Source of the DNA: DASRHY01 sp046765875
GTDB lineage: Bacteria; Actinomycetota; Actinomycetes; Propionibacteriales; Kribbellaceae
Direction: 5' to 3'
Length of the DNA stretch: 25,233 bases
Assembly: GCA_046765875.1 (NCBI GenBank)
Contig: JBKPSJ010000277.1
Location: 1 to 25,233, forward strand
The stretch's first letter is position 1. Each line of letters begins with the position of its first letter. The notes beneath the pieces are model-generated. The model saw only the letters and a program-made list of their open reading frames with translations. It had not been told where the DNA came from and did no database searches. Below are positions 6,684-14,724 of this stretch, one piece after another. Made by a program: the position numbers and the translations under genes.

Positions 6684-9596
6684 ATGGATGGCGTGCCCTG
6701 GAACCCGACACCGCTGATCGGCCGCACGACCGAGATCAGCACGCTGCTGAGCGCTGTGGACGAGGCGAACTCCCACCATGCCGGCGCCGTGCTGCTGTCC
6801 GGTGACGCCGGCGTCGGCAAGACCCGGCTGCTCGAGGAGGTCGCGACCGGAGCACAGGAGCGCGGCTTCACCGTGCTGGCCGGGCACTGCAGCGACTTCG
6901 GCGACGCGGGTCTGCCGTACCTGCCGTTCACCGAGATCTTCGGCCGGCTGGCCGTCGAGCGCTCCGAGCTCATCGCCGAACTGCAGCGCACGTACCGGCC
7001 GATCACCCGGCTGCTGCCGAACCAGCGGCTGATCGGGGCCGAGTCCGCCGGCACCGACGAGCGGATCGACCGCGGCGCGCTGTTCGACGCCGTGCTGGGT
7101 GCGCTGGCCGCCATCGCCACCAAGGCTCCGGTGCTGCTGGTGATCGAGGACGTGCACTGGGCCGACGAGTCCACCCGCGATCTGCTGGGTTACCTCCTGA
7201 CCCGGCTGGGCGACCAGCGGCTGGCCGTGCTCGCGTCGTACCGCAGCGACGACCTGCACCGGCGGCACCCGCTGCGCCGTCCGATCGCGGAGTGGTCGAG
7301 GCTGCCGCGGGTACGCCGGCTCGCGCTGGGCCCGCTGAACACCGATGAGACCCGGGCCCTGATCGGGTCGCTGCACCCGGAGCCGCTCCCGGAGCAGGAT
7401 GTGCAACGGATCCTGGAGCGCGCCGGTGGGAACGCGTTCTTCACCGAGGAACTGGTCGCCGCCACCGGCATGGGTGACGACTGCATGGTGCCGCCGGAGC
7501 TTGCCGACCTGTTGCTGATCCGGATGGACGCGGTGTCGGAGGACTCGGCCCAGGTGGCGCGGGTGGCGGCCGTCGCCGGCCGGCGGGTGTCGCACACGCT
7601 GCTGTCGACCGTCGCCGAGCAGCCCGACCGCCAGCTCGACACCGCACTGCGCGAACTCATCGACGCGCACGTGCTCGAGCAGCAGGGCTCCGGGTACGGG
7701 TTCCGCCACGCGCTACTCGCCGAGGCCGTGTACGACGACCTGCTCCCGGGCGAGCGGGTCCGGCTGCACGCGGCGTATGCGGCGGCGCTGCGGGACCAGA
7801 TGGTGCCCGGTACGGCTGCGGAGCTGGCCCGGCATGCGACGAACTCGCACGACCTCCCGACGGCCTTCGAGGCTCGGGTCCGGGCCGGCAACGAGGCGAT
7901 CACGGTGGCGGCGCCGCAGGAGGCGCTGCTGCACTACGAGAAGGCGCTGGAACTGTTCCCGAACAGGGCGGCCGACTCGACGACCAGCAAGATCTGGCTG
8001 ATGCGGGCCGCGGCCGAGGCGGCCGAGCTCGCCGCGCAGCAGATGCGCGCGCTCAAACTGCTGCGCCGGGCGCTGGCCGATCTGCCGGACGAGACTCCCG
8101 ACGCCGACCGCGCGGAGCTGCTGGAGTCGCTGGCCGCGATCGCCCTGGTCATCGACGAGGACCAGGAGGCGTTCGACGCGACCTCGAAGGCGATCCGGCT
8201 GGTACCGGAGGAGCCGCCGACCGCCCAGCGCGCCCGCATCGCCGCGCTGCACGCCCGCGCCGCGATGGCACTGGGCCGGCACAGCGACGCCACCCACTGG
8301 GCCAACCACGCGCTCGACGTGGCCCGCCGGCTCGGCAGTGTCGACATGGCCTCCGACGCGGCGACCACGCTTGCCATCCTGCGGCGCAAGTCCGGTGATC
8401 CGCTGGCCGCGATCGCCCAGCTCGCCGATGCCGCCGCGCAGGCCAGGGCCGCGGGCGACACCGCAGCCGAGATGCGCAGCCTGTACCTGATCGGCTCGAC
8501 CCGCTACGAACTGGGCCACGTCCCGGAGGCGCTGACCGCCTTCGCCACAGCCGACCGGCGGGCCGTCGAGGTCGGCCGGCACTGGGCGGCGTACGGGTTC
8601 GACGCGCACTGGATGCTCGCCCTGCTGCAGTATGTGGCCGGCGACTGGGATGCGAGCCTGCGGACCTCACGGACCGACGACGAGACGCTGCCGGCCTCGG
8701 TCGAGGCGGTGCTGAGCACTGTCCGGCTCGCCGTCCGAGCCGGCCGCGGCGACAAGTCCGCGCTGGACGACGCCGAGCGGTTGCGCACGTGGTGGAAGTC
8801 CGACCCGATGATCGCGATCCTGAGCTCGGGGCCGTTCGCCGACCTGTACGTCCAGCAGGGCCGGCCGTTGGAAGCGCTGGCCGTGATCGACGAGATCGTC
8901 GCGACGGTGTCCGAGGCATGGCAGAACAACTGGTTCGTGGCCCGGATCCGGCTGTCCGCGATGGGCCTGGCCGCGCTGTGCGCGCAGGTGGTCACCGAGC
9001 CGGAGGCGGCCCGGGCGCAGTGGGTTGCCCGCGGCAACGAACTGGTCGAGGCCGGCCGGACCACGGCCGAGAAGGCCATGAAGCGGATGGGCCTCGGTGT
9101 CGAGGCGCGAGCCTGGCAGGCCAGGTACGAGGCGGAGTGGGACCGGCTGCGCTGGCTAGCCGACATCGACCCGCCGGCGGCCGACGAGCTGGTCTCCAGC
9201 TGGGACCGTGCGGTCGAGGGATTCGGGTACGGCGACGTGTTCGAGACGGCTCGCTCGCGGGCCCGGCTGGCCACGGTGCTACGGGCGACCAGTCGCACCA
9301 CCGAGGCGGCCGAGCAGACCGCACTGGCCGAGGAGGTGGCCAGGCGACTCGGCGCGAAACCGCTGCTGCTCGAGTTGTCGGCCGGCGAGGTCCCGTCCGG
9401 ACCGGCCGCACTGACCGCACGTGAGTCGGAGGTGCTCGCGCTCCTGGCCGAGGGCCGGACCAATCGCGAACTGGCCCGTCAGCTCTACATCAGCGAGAAG
9501 ACTGTCAGCGTGCACGTGTCGAACATCCTGGCCAAGCTCGGCGTCCGCAGCCGTACCGAGGCCGCCGCCGTGGCCCGGCGGGACGGACTCGTCTAG
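6684..9596 (+). CDS. LuxR-family transcriptional regulator with AAA/NTPase domain (LAL-type)
   Basis: A large regulator, 970 aa from the ATG at 6684. Order of domains: an N-terminal IGR segment, Walker A GDAGVGKT (about 40-47), Walker B VLLVIEDVHWADE (about 150-162), a long helical TPR-like middle rich in Ala and Leu, and a C-terminal LuxR/GerE helix-turn-helix (about 910-970: LTARESEVLALLAEGRTNRE, then LYISEKTVSVHVSNILAKLG). Such proteins bind ATP and an effector and activate transcription. The frame is open back to an ATG at 6507 overlapping small ORF 2, which would add 59 low-complexity residues. I prefer 6684 because homology starts there and a strong hairpin lies between, but coupling from 6507 is possible. 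It sits between nuoB2 and nuoA2 on the opposite strand. It may control the small ORFs and nuo2 through the palindromes upstream (inference). Confidence 0.93.
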   Translation: MDGVPWNPTPLIGRTTEISTLLSAVDEANSHHAGAVLLSGDAGVGKTRLLEEVATGAQERGFTVLAGHCSDFGDAGLPYLPFTEIFGRLAVERSELIAELQRTYRPITRLLPNQRLIGAESAGTDERIDRGALFDAVLGALAAIATKAPVLLVIEDVHWADESTRDLLGYLLTRLGDQRLAVLASYRSDDLHRRHPLRRPIAEWSRLPRVRRLALGPLNTDETRALIGSLHPEPLPEQDVQRILERAGGNAFFTEELVAATGMGDDCMVPPELADLLLIRMDAVSEDSAQVARVAAVAGRRVSHTLLSTVAEQPDRQLDTALRELIDAHVLEQQGSGYGFRHALLAEAVYDDLLPGERVRLHAAYAAALRDQMVPGTAAELARHATNSHDLPTAFEARVRAGNEAITVAAPQEALLHYEKALELFPNRAADSTTSKIWLMRAAAEAAELAAQQMRALKLLRRALADLPDETPDADRAELLESLAAIALVIDEDQEAFDATSKAIRLVPEEPPTAQRARIAALHARAAMALGRHSDATHWANHALDVARRLGSVDMASDAATTLAILRRKSGDPLAAIAQLADAAAQARAAGDTAAEMRSLYLIGSTRYELGHVPEALTAFATADRRAVEVGRHWAAYGFDAHWMLALLQYVAGDWDASLRTSRTDDETLPASVEAVLSTVRLAVRAGRGDKSALDDAERLRTWWKSDPMIAILSSGPFADLYVQQGRPLEALAVIDEIVATVSEAWQNNWFVARIRLSAMGLAALCAQVVTEPEAARAQWVARGNELVEAGRTTAEKAMKRMGLGVEARAWQARYEAEWDRLRWLADIDPPAADELVSSWDRAVEGFGYGDVFETARSRARLATVLRATSRTTEAAEQTALAEEVARRLGAKPLLLELSAGEVPSGPAALTARESEVLALLAEGRTNRELARQLYISEKTVSVHVSNILAKLGVRSRTEAAAVARRDGLV

Positions 9597-9613
9597 GGCG
9601 AGGCATGCCCTAG
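9593..9613. terminator. Bidirectional hairpin spanning the LuxR and nuoA2 stop codons
   Basis: CTAGGGC (9593-9599) pairs with GCCCTAG (9607-9613) around a 7-base loop. The stem contains the TAG stop of the regulator and, on the other strand, the TAG stop of nuoA2. It is the only sequence between the two convergent genes, so it probably ends both transcripts. No T-run is visible, as is common in high-GC actinobacteria. Confidence 0.45.
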
Positions 9614-9981
9614 GTCCAGGACAGGACGCCCTTGCGCCAGGCGTAGAACAGGCCGACGGCAACGAATCCGAGGAAGACGAACATCTCGGCCAGGCTGGCG
9701 AGGCCGTACCCAGGCTGTGCGAACACGGTCGCCCATGGGAACAGGTAGACGGCATCCACGGCGAAGATCACATACAGGTACGCGAACAGGTAGTACCGGA
9801 TGTGCATCTGCGCCCAGCCCTCGCCGACCGGGTCGACGCCGGACTCGTACGTCGTCAGCTTGGCCGGAGTGGTGTACGTGACGGTCAGGGCCTTGTTCAG
9901 CGCGAGCACACCGGCGATACCGCCGATGCCGAGCACCACGATCACGCCCACGACGCCGTACGTCTTCCACACGCCGTCCAT
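9610..9981 (-). CDS. nuoA: Complex I subunit NuoA, separated from the rest of the second nuo set
   Basis: Small membrane subunit (ND3 family), 123 aa. An N-terminal helix (VVGVIVVLGIGGIAGVLALN) is followed by the conserved loop TTYESGVDPVGEGWAQMHIR and the helix YYLFAYLYVIFAVDAVYLFP, then a third helix. The loop normally carries a Cys at the position of Val in YESGVDP, so this copy uses Val. The start at 9981 is 28 bases after the XRE-type regulator stop, so the two may be one transcript. Normally nuoA directly precedes nuoB; here a LuxR-type regulator and two small ORFs on the other strand lie between them. The canonical operon, whose 3' half is at 18164-25233, probably has its own nuoA beyond the right edge. 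Confidence 0.95.
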   Translation of the reverse strand: MDGVWKTYGVVGVIVVLGIGGIAGVLALNKALTVTYTTPAKLTTYESGVDPVGEGWAQMHIRYYLFAYLYVIFAVDAVYLFPWATVFAQPGYGLASLAEMFVFLGFVAVGLFYAWRKGVLSWT

Positions 9982-10009
9982 GGCGGACAGCCTAGTGGCT
10001 CACGGCTCG

Positions 10010-10870
10010 TCAAGGCTCCCAGCGGATGCCGTGGAATCCGGCGGGCGGATCGATCAGCCACAGGTGCGCGAGCTTGCCGTAGATCAGCCGCAGGTCGGCC
10101 ACCCGCTTGTGCGGCACATCAGCGCTCGTACGCCAGACCCGGTACACCTGCGACGGCTGAACCTCCGGACCGAAGACGACGTTCACGCCGTAATACGCCA
10201 GGCCGGGCTTGAGCCAGGTGCCGTGATAGCCGTCGCCGCCGGATTCCCAGGTGGTGGTCGACCTGTACATCACCGGATAGAGCTCGCCGCGGGTCAGCGG
10301 AGCGTCGAAGAGCAACTCCACGGCGTAGAGGCCGGCCGCCTCGTCGCGGCGTACGTCGCCCAGCCGGCACGACGGGCCGACCTGGATGCGCGGTTCGGAT
10401 CCTGCGTCGGGATGCTCCATCGCCACGAACCGGTCGACGCCGGATCGTTCGGCCCGCACCGTGATCCTGGTCTCGACCTCCATCCGGCCCGGCGCGAGCC
10501 GTACGTCGTCGTCGAGCCGGACCGTGATCAGCCCCGGGTCGGCCAGTCCGAAGCCGGCCCGCAGCCGCATCGCGGCCGGCTGCGAGAGCCCAGAGCGGGT
10601 GGGTAGCCGCCGGTCGCCGCCCCAGTACGGGTCCAGTACGTCGGTCAGCAGGCCCGCGGTCAGCCCGAGGATCCGCTCGAGCTGGACGACCGCGCGATGC
10701 GACGCCGGTGTCGCCGGAATCGTCCGGCCGCGCTGCCAGTTGCTCAGGGTGGACACGCTCACCGGTGTCCCGGAGGCCGCCAGCCGTTCGGCCAGCCGGT
10801 CCAAGGTCAGGCCGCGGGCGGCCACCGCCCGTCGCAACGCGACGTCGAATGGTGCGCGATCGCCGATCAT
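10010..10870 (-). CDS. XRE-type helix-turn-helix regulator with unknown C-terminal domain
   Basis: A 286-aa protein from the ATG at 10870, chosen because GGGGAG lies six bases upstream; the open frame extends further but with no homology. The N-terminal ~65 residues look like a Cro/cI-type HTH: GLTLDRLAERLAASGTPVSV, then STLSNWQRGRTIPATPASHR. The remaining ~200 residues include LTRGELYPVMYRSTTTWESG and look like a beta-rich sensory or ligand domain that I do not recognise. It lies just upstream of nuoA2 on the same strand and may regulate it or simply share its transcript. Confidence 0.8.
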   Translation of the reverse strand: MIGDRAPFDVALRRAVAARGLTLDRLAERLAASGTPVSVSTLSNWQRGRTIPATPASHRAVVQLERILGLTAGLLTDVLDPYWGGDRRLPTRSGLSQPAAMRLRAGFGLADPGLITVRLDDDVRLAPGRMEVETRITVRAERSGVDRFVAMEHPDAGSEPRIQVGPSCRLGDVRRDEAAGLYAVELLFDAPLTRGELYPVMYRSTTTWESGGDGYHGTWLKPGLAYYGVNVVFGPEVQPSQVYRVWRTSADVPHKRVADLRLIYGKLAHLWLIDPPAGFHGIRWEP

Positions 10871-10934
10871 GCTCTGCTCCCCGTTGAACCGCCGGGGCCC
10901 GTCCCGAGAACAAAGGCACAAGCCCTGGGCAGGA

Positions 10935-10962
10935 ACCTTACATGTCAGGATTGAATTTCCAA
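10935..10962 (-). promoter_or_regulatory. Candidate promoter for the XRE-type regulator and nuoA2
   Basis: On the minus strand TTGGAA (complement of 10957-10962) and TAAGGT (complement of 10935-10940) are spaced by 16 bases, about 65 bases before the regulator start. The stretch is noticeably AT-richer than its surroundings. Found by eye only. Confidence 0.35.
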
Positions 10963-11113
10963 GGTCCTGCGAACACTTCCAAAGGCCGTGTCTACCAGCG
11001 AGCGTGCTGCTTCGCATCGTCTGCGTTCCCGGCTGACCCAACGGGGGATGTCGTACTGGGGATCACCCTCCGCACGTACGACGTCACCACGGCCGAGTAC
11101 GCGTGGTGCTGTG
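10963..11113. other. Intergenic region without a recognised gene
   Basis: The gap between the XRE-type and Rieske genes totals 285 bases (10871-11155). Beyond the candidate promoter and the hairpin at 11114-11150, I see no ORF with a ribosome site in it. A small plus-strand transcript ending at the hairpin is possible. Confidence 0.4.
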
Positions 11114-11150
11114 GCGGTGTCCCCGAAGCGTTGGGCAGAGGGGACACCGC
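11114..11150. terminator. Intrinsic terminator-like hairpin downstream of the Rieske oxygenase
   Basis: GCGGTGTCCCC (11114-11124) pairs perfectly with GGGGACACCGC (11140-11150) around a 15-base loop. On the plus strand it is followed by TTGTTTTATT, a classic T-run. On the minus strand, the direction of the adjacent Rieske gene, it comes five bases after the stop but has no T-run. It may act in both directions. Confidence 0.6.
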
Positions 11151-11155
11151 TTGTT

Positions 11156-12271
11156 TTATTGGGTTTGCAGGTTCTCGCCCAGGTAGCCGCGGGCGATCAT
11201 CGTCACCCACTGGTAGACCGCGTCCTCGGCCGGAGCGAGCGGTCCGGGGATGAAGTGCGGCGACTCCGCACCGCGCTGCACCGACTCACACGCCGCCCAG
11301 TCCTCACGATTCGTGATGTCCCAAAACGCGACTGCGTAAGACGCATCCGGCGTGTCCGGATGGAAGTACCAAGTACATTCCACCGACGTGGTGTTCGGCG
11401 TGATCGGCTCCAGACGATGTGTCATCACGTAGTCGGGATGCAACGAGATCAGAAGGTTTGGAAACAGTCCGACATAGGAAACAGTGCGCGGATCCGCATT
11501 TTCTAAAGGGATTCCGTGGGATTTGCCGTCGAGCGACATCGTCACGGCGTCGGGGCCAAGGTCCATCCGTCCCCCGACCCACGCGCCGGGCAGATCCCAG
11601 TTGTCGCCACTGGCCGGCGGGGACACCTTGCACAGCTCGGGATGGATCAGCGGGCAGTGGTAGCACTCGTGGTAGTTCTCGACGATCGTCTTCCAGTTCG
11701 CCTTGACCTCGTACGTGTGCCTGGCCTTGCGTGCCAGATTCTCCGGTTGGTACGGCTCAACCAGACCGGCGAGCCCGCCGACGTACTCCTCGAACGGCCG
11801 CGCACTACCGGTGGCGTTGACGAACACCCAGCCGTGCCAGGTCTCGGCCGGCAACTCGACGAGCCTGTACGGCGCGGTGTCGAACTCGTCCCCCATCCGC
11901 GGCGCAGCCTTCACCGATCCGTCGAGATCGTAAGCCCATCCGTGGTACGGACACACCAGCGCCGGCCGATTGTTGCCCTCGCCAACTTGTAGCAACTCAT
12001 GCCCGCGATGCCTGCACACGTTGGCGAATGCCCTCGGCTTGTCTTGCATTGTGAGCAGAACCCCGATGTCGCCGACAGGCATCGCCAACTGCGTGCCCTG
12101 GGCCACCAGATCCTCGACCCGGCCGACGCATGTCCACTGCCCCGCGAAGAAATGTCGCTGCTCCCACTCCAACACCTCGGGCGCGACGTACGCCTCCCGA
12201 GGCAACATGACCGACTCACCGTGCGGACGCAGCGCCGCCTCGATCCCGCGCTGATCGAGCGGTGCCCTCAT
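11156..12271 (-). CDS. Rieske non-heme iron oxygenase, alpha subunit
   Basis: 371 aa from the ATG at 12271. The Rieske [2Fe-2S] ligands are C86-R-H88 and C107-P-Y-H110. The catalytic domain shows NWKTIVENYHECYHCPLIHP, where E202 is the bridging acid and H205 and H210 are the likely iron ligands. This resembles the glycine-betaine/choline/carnitine-type oxygenases more than classic aromatic dioxygenases, but I cannot fix the substrate. The 3' half has more A/T-ending codons than neighbouring genes (for example 11440-11520), which hints at a different origin. No reductase or ferredoxin gene lies beside it. The divergent neighbour is korA, so it could draw on the ferredoxin pool (inference only). 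Confidence 0.9.
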   Translation of the reverse strand: MRAPLDQRGIEAALRPHGESVMLPREAYVAPEVLEWEQRHFFAGQWTCVGRVEDLVAQGTQLAMPVGDIGVLLTMQDKPRAFANVCRHRGHELLQVGEGNNRPALVCPYHGWAYDLDGSVKAAPRMGDEFDTAPYRLVELPAETWHGWVFVNATGSARPFEEYVGGLAGLVEPYQPENLARKARHTYEVKANWKTIVENYHECYHCPLIHPELCKVSPPASGDNWDLPGAWVGGRMDLGPDAVTMSLDGKSHGIPLENADPRTVSYVGLFPNLLISLHPDYVMTHRLEPITPNTTSVECTWYFHPDTPDASYAVAFWDITNREDWAACESVQRGAESPHFIPGPLAPAEDAVYQWVTMIARGYLGENLQTQ

Positions 12272-12537
12272 CACACGCCCACAGTAGAGACTGCTCAGTT
12301 GTTGCAGAGGACGCGGGTGTCGGTGGAGACGGCGGGGCCGCATACTCCTCACCGCTCCGACACCCGACCCGATCGGACCACCCTGTAGGTGACCCGCCCG
12401 GAAGGCAAATCCGAGGCCCCTAGCGTCGTCGGTGCGGACGCTCGAGGTGACTTGAGACAGATTTGAGCTACGCGGAGCCGGCCGGCGAAGGTGTCGACCT
12501 GGGCGAGTCGGGCCATCACCGTCCTCGGACCCTCTGA

Positions 12538-12585
12538 CGAGAAATTCTTCGGCGCCTCCAGCGTGGGAGCTCGCCGAACTTCTCG
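12538..12585 (+). other. Long imperfect hairpin upstream of korA
   Basis: CGAGAAATTCTTCGGCG (12538-12554) can pair with CGCCGAACTTCTCG (12572-12585), forming two 6-7 bp stems separated by a small bulge, with a further CTCC/GGAG pairing possible in the loop. It lies about 160 bases before the korA start. It could be a leader element or the end of an upstream transcript. Confidence 0.35.
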
Positions 12586-12597
12586 TAACGATCCGAG

Positions 12598-12607
12598 ATA
12601 CCGGTAT
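12598..12607. promoter_or_regulatory. Palindrome ATACCGGTAT, candidate operator for korAB
   Basis: A perfect 10-bp palindrome 140 bases upstream of korA, in an AT-richer patch. No family can be assigned from the sequence alone. Confidence 0.25.
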
Positions 12608-12747
12608 TCGTAAAACGTGAATCTTGGTCACCGGTCTGGCGTGGGATCCCCACCGAAGCGGACTAGCATGGCGGTATCAGTCCTCGGGGGAACGGCTGCC
12701 TGGAAGATACTGGCGGCCACCCCGCATGACCAGGAGATGAACTTACG

Positions 12748-14724
12748 GTGACCATCGAGGTCAAGCAGCTGGACCGAGTGGTGATTCGTTTCGCCGGCGA
12801 CTCCGGTGACGGAATGCAACTGACGGGGGATCGCTTCACCGCCGAAACCGCTTCGTTCGGCAACGACCTGTCAACCCTTCCCAACTTCCCCGCCGAGATC
12901 CGCGCACCCGCCGGCACCCTGCCCGGCGTCTCGTCGTTCCAGCTGCACTTCGCCGACCACGACATCCTCACGCCCGGTGATGCCCCGGACGTCCTGGTCG
13001 CGATGAACCCGGCGGCGCTCAAGGCCAACCTGCGCGACACCCCGCGCGGCGCCACGATCATCGTCGACACCGCCGACTTCACCGACCGCAACCTCAAGCG
13101 GGTCGGGTACGCAGCCAACCCGCTCGAGACCGGCGAACTGGAGGCCTACCACCTCGTACCGCTGAACCTGACCGGAATGACGATCGAGGCGGTCAAGGAG
13201 TTCGGGCTGACCCGCAAGGACGCGACCCGGGCGAAGAACATGTACGCCCTCGGTTTGGTCTCTTGGCTGTTCCACCGGCCGGTCGAGTCGACCATCACGT
13301 TCCTGGAGAAGAAGTTCGGCACGAACCCGCCGATCCGCGACGCGAACATCGCCGCCTTCCGGGCCGGCTACAACTTCGGCGAGACCGCCGAGGAGTTCAG
13401 CGTCCGGTACGAGGTCAAGCCGGCGAAGATGCCGCCCGGCACGTACCGCAACATCTCGGGCAACCTGGCACTCGCGTACGGCCTGATCACCGGTGCGAAG
13501 CTGTCCGGCCGGCAGCTGTTCCTCGGGTCGTACCCGATCACGCCGGCCTCCGATGTCCTGCACGAACTCGCCAAGCACAAGCGGTTCGGCGTCATCACCA
13601 TGCAGGCCGAGGACGAGATCGCCGGCGTCGGTGCGGCGCTAGGCGCCTCGTTCGGCGGCAGCCTCGGCGTGACCACGACGTCCGGCCCGGGCATCAGCCT
13701 CAAGTCCGAGGCGATCGGCCTGGCCGTGATGCTCGAGCTGCCGCTGATCGTCTGCGACATCCAGCGCGCCGGCCCGTCCACGGGTATGCCGACCAAGACC
13801 GAGCAGGCCGACCTGCTCCAGGTGCTCTACGGCCGCAACGGCGAGGCGCCCCTGCCGGTGCTCGCGGCCCAGTCCCCGGCGGACTGCTTCGAGATCGCGA
13901 TCGAGGCCGTCCGGATCGCGCTGACGTACCGGACCCCGGTGATCGTGCTGTCCGACGGCTACCTGGCCAACGGCTCCGAGCCGTGGCGAATCCCGCAGAT
14001 CGCGTCGCTGCCGCCGATCGACCCGAGGTTCACCACGGAGCCGAACGCGACCGACGACAAGGGCGCGCCGGTCTATCACCCGTACCAGCGGGACCCGGAG
14101 ACACTGGCCCGCGACTGGGCCATCCCGGGTACGCCGGGCCTCGACCACCGCATCGGCGGGCTGGAGAAGGAGGACCGGACCGGCAACGTGTCGTACGACC
14201 CGGCCAACCACGACCTCATGGTCCGCACCCGTCAGGCCAAGATCGACGGTATCGCCCGCACCCTCCCGCCGATCGAGGTCGACGACCCGTCCGGTACGGC
14301 GAAGGTGCTGGTGCTCGGGTGGGGTTCGACGTACGGGCCGATCGGCGCCGGCGTACGGCGGGTGCGCAAGGTCGGCGGGCAGATCGCGCAGGCCCACCTG
14401 CGGCACCTCAACCCGTTCCCGCCGAACCTCGGCGACGTGCTCAAGCGGTACGACCGGGTGCTGGTCCCGGAGATGAATCTCGGCCAGTTGGCGATGCTGC
14501 TCAGGGCGAAGTACCTGGTCGACGTGGTGTCGTACGCGCAGGTCCGCGGGCTGCCGCTCGGGGCCGCGGAGCTGGCCCGGGTGATCGGCAACCTGGTCGA
14601 GGAGGCCGACGGCGTCGTGACCGGCGGCAGACTTGGCGCCGACGCCGCGAGCCTGCCGCACGAAGGCATGGTGAGCGGCAGCGGCAACGGATCCGCGCCG
14701 TCGAGGGAGGAGGTAGCGCGATGA
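12748..14724 (+). CDS. korA: 2-oxoacid:ferredoxin oxidoreductase, fused gamma-alpha subunit
   Basis: 658 aa; with KorB it oxidatively decarboxylates a 2-oxoacid (2-oxoglutarate in characterised actinobacterial relatives) to the acyl-CoA, reducing ferredoxin. The gamma domain comes first (about residues 10-195: VVIRFAGDSGDGMQLTGDRF), then the alpha/pyrimidine-binding domain (from about 230: GNLALAYGLITGAK, LGSYPITPASDVL, TMQAEDEIAGVGAALGASFG, TSGPGISLKSEAIGLA, AGPSTGMPTKTEQADLLQ). The C-terminal part has VLVLGWGSTYGPI. Starts at GTG 12748, with CAGGAGATG a few bases upstream. There is no ferredoxin domain, so a separate ferredoxin is needed. The stop overlaps korB (ATGA). Confidence 0.96.
   Translation: MTIEVKQLDRVVIRFAGDSGDGMQLTGDRFTAETASFGNDLSTLPNFPAEIRAPAGTLPGVSSFQLHFADHDILTPGDAPDVLVAMNPAALKANLRDTPRGATIIVDTADFTDRNLKRVGYAANPLETGELEAYHLVPLNLTGMTIEAVKEFGLTRKDATRAKNMYALGLVSWLFHRPVESTITFLEKKFGTNPPIRDANIAAFRAGYNFGETAEEFSVRYEVKPAKMPPGTYRNISGNLALAYGLITGAKLSGRQLFLGSYPITPASDVLHELAKHKRFGVITMQAEDEIAGVGAALGASFGGSLGVTTTSGPGISLKSEAIGLAVMLELPLIVCDIQRAGPSTGMPTKTEQADLLQVLYGRNGEAPLPVLAAQSPADCFEIAIEAVRIALTYRTPVIVLSDGYLANGSEPWRIPQIASLPPIDPRFTTEPNATDDKGAPVYHPYQRDPETLARDWAIPGTPGLDHRIGGLEKEDRTGNVSYDPANHDLMVRTRQAKIDGIARTLPPIEVDDPSGTAKVLVLGWGSTYGPIGAGVRRVRKVGGQIAQAHLRHLNPFPPNLGDVLKRYDRVLVPEMNLGQLAMLLRAKYLVDVVSYAQVRGLPLGAAELARVIGNLVEEADGVVTGGRLGADAASLPHEGMVSGSGNGSAPSREEVAR

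Larger units (their letters stand above)
12272..12747. promoter_or_regulatory. 476-base divergent intergenic region between the Rieske gene and korA
   Basis: No convincing gene. It contains three structured elements: a 10-bp perfect stem CGGGTGTCGG/CCGACACCCG (12314-12323 with 12357-12366), a long imperfect hairpin (12538-12585) and a 10-bp palindrome ATACCGGTAT (12598-12607). A TAGCAT hexamer at 12664-12669 could be a -10 for korA, but no -35 is clear. Unusually long for this compact window, it probably holds both promoters and their operators. Confidence 0.45.

Noticed and set aside
10871..11041. Longer N-terminus for the XRE-type regulator
   Set aside because: No homology or ribosome site; the ATG at 10870 has a good site and starts just before the HTH. 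The stretch also holds the likely promoter.
12272..12631. Longer N-terminus for the Rieske oxygenase
   Set aside because: The extra residues are low-complexity and the intergenic region has hairpins; conserved sequence begins after the ATG at 12271.
13263..14720. Large plus-strand frame overlapping korA and joined to korB
   Set aside because: The upstream part is a frame shadow of korA; korB proper starts at the ATG at 14721.
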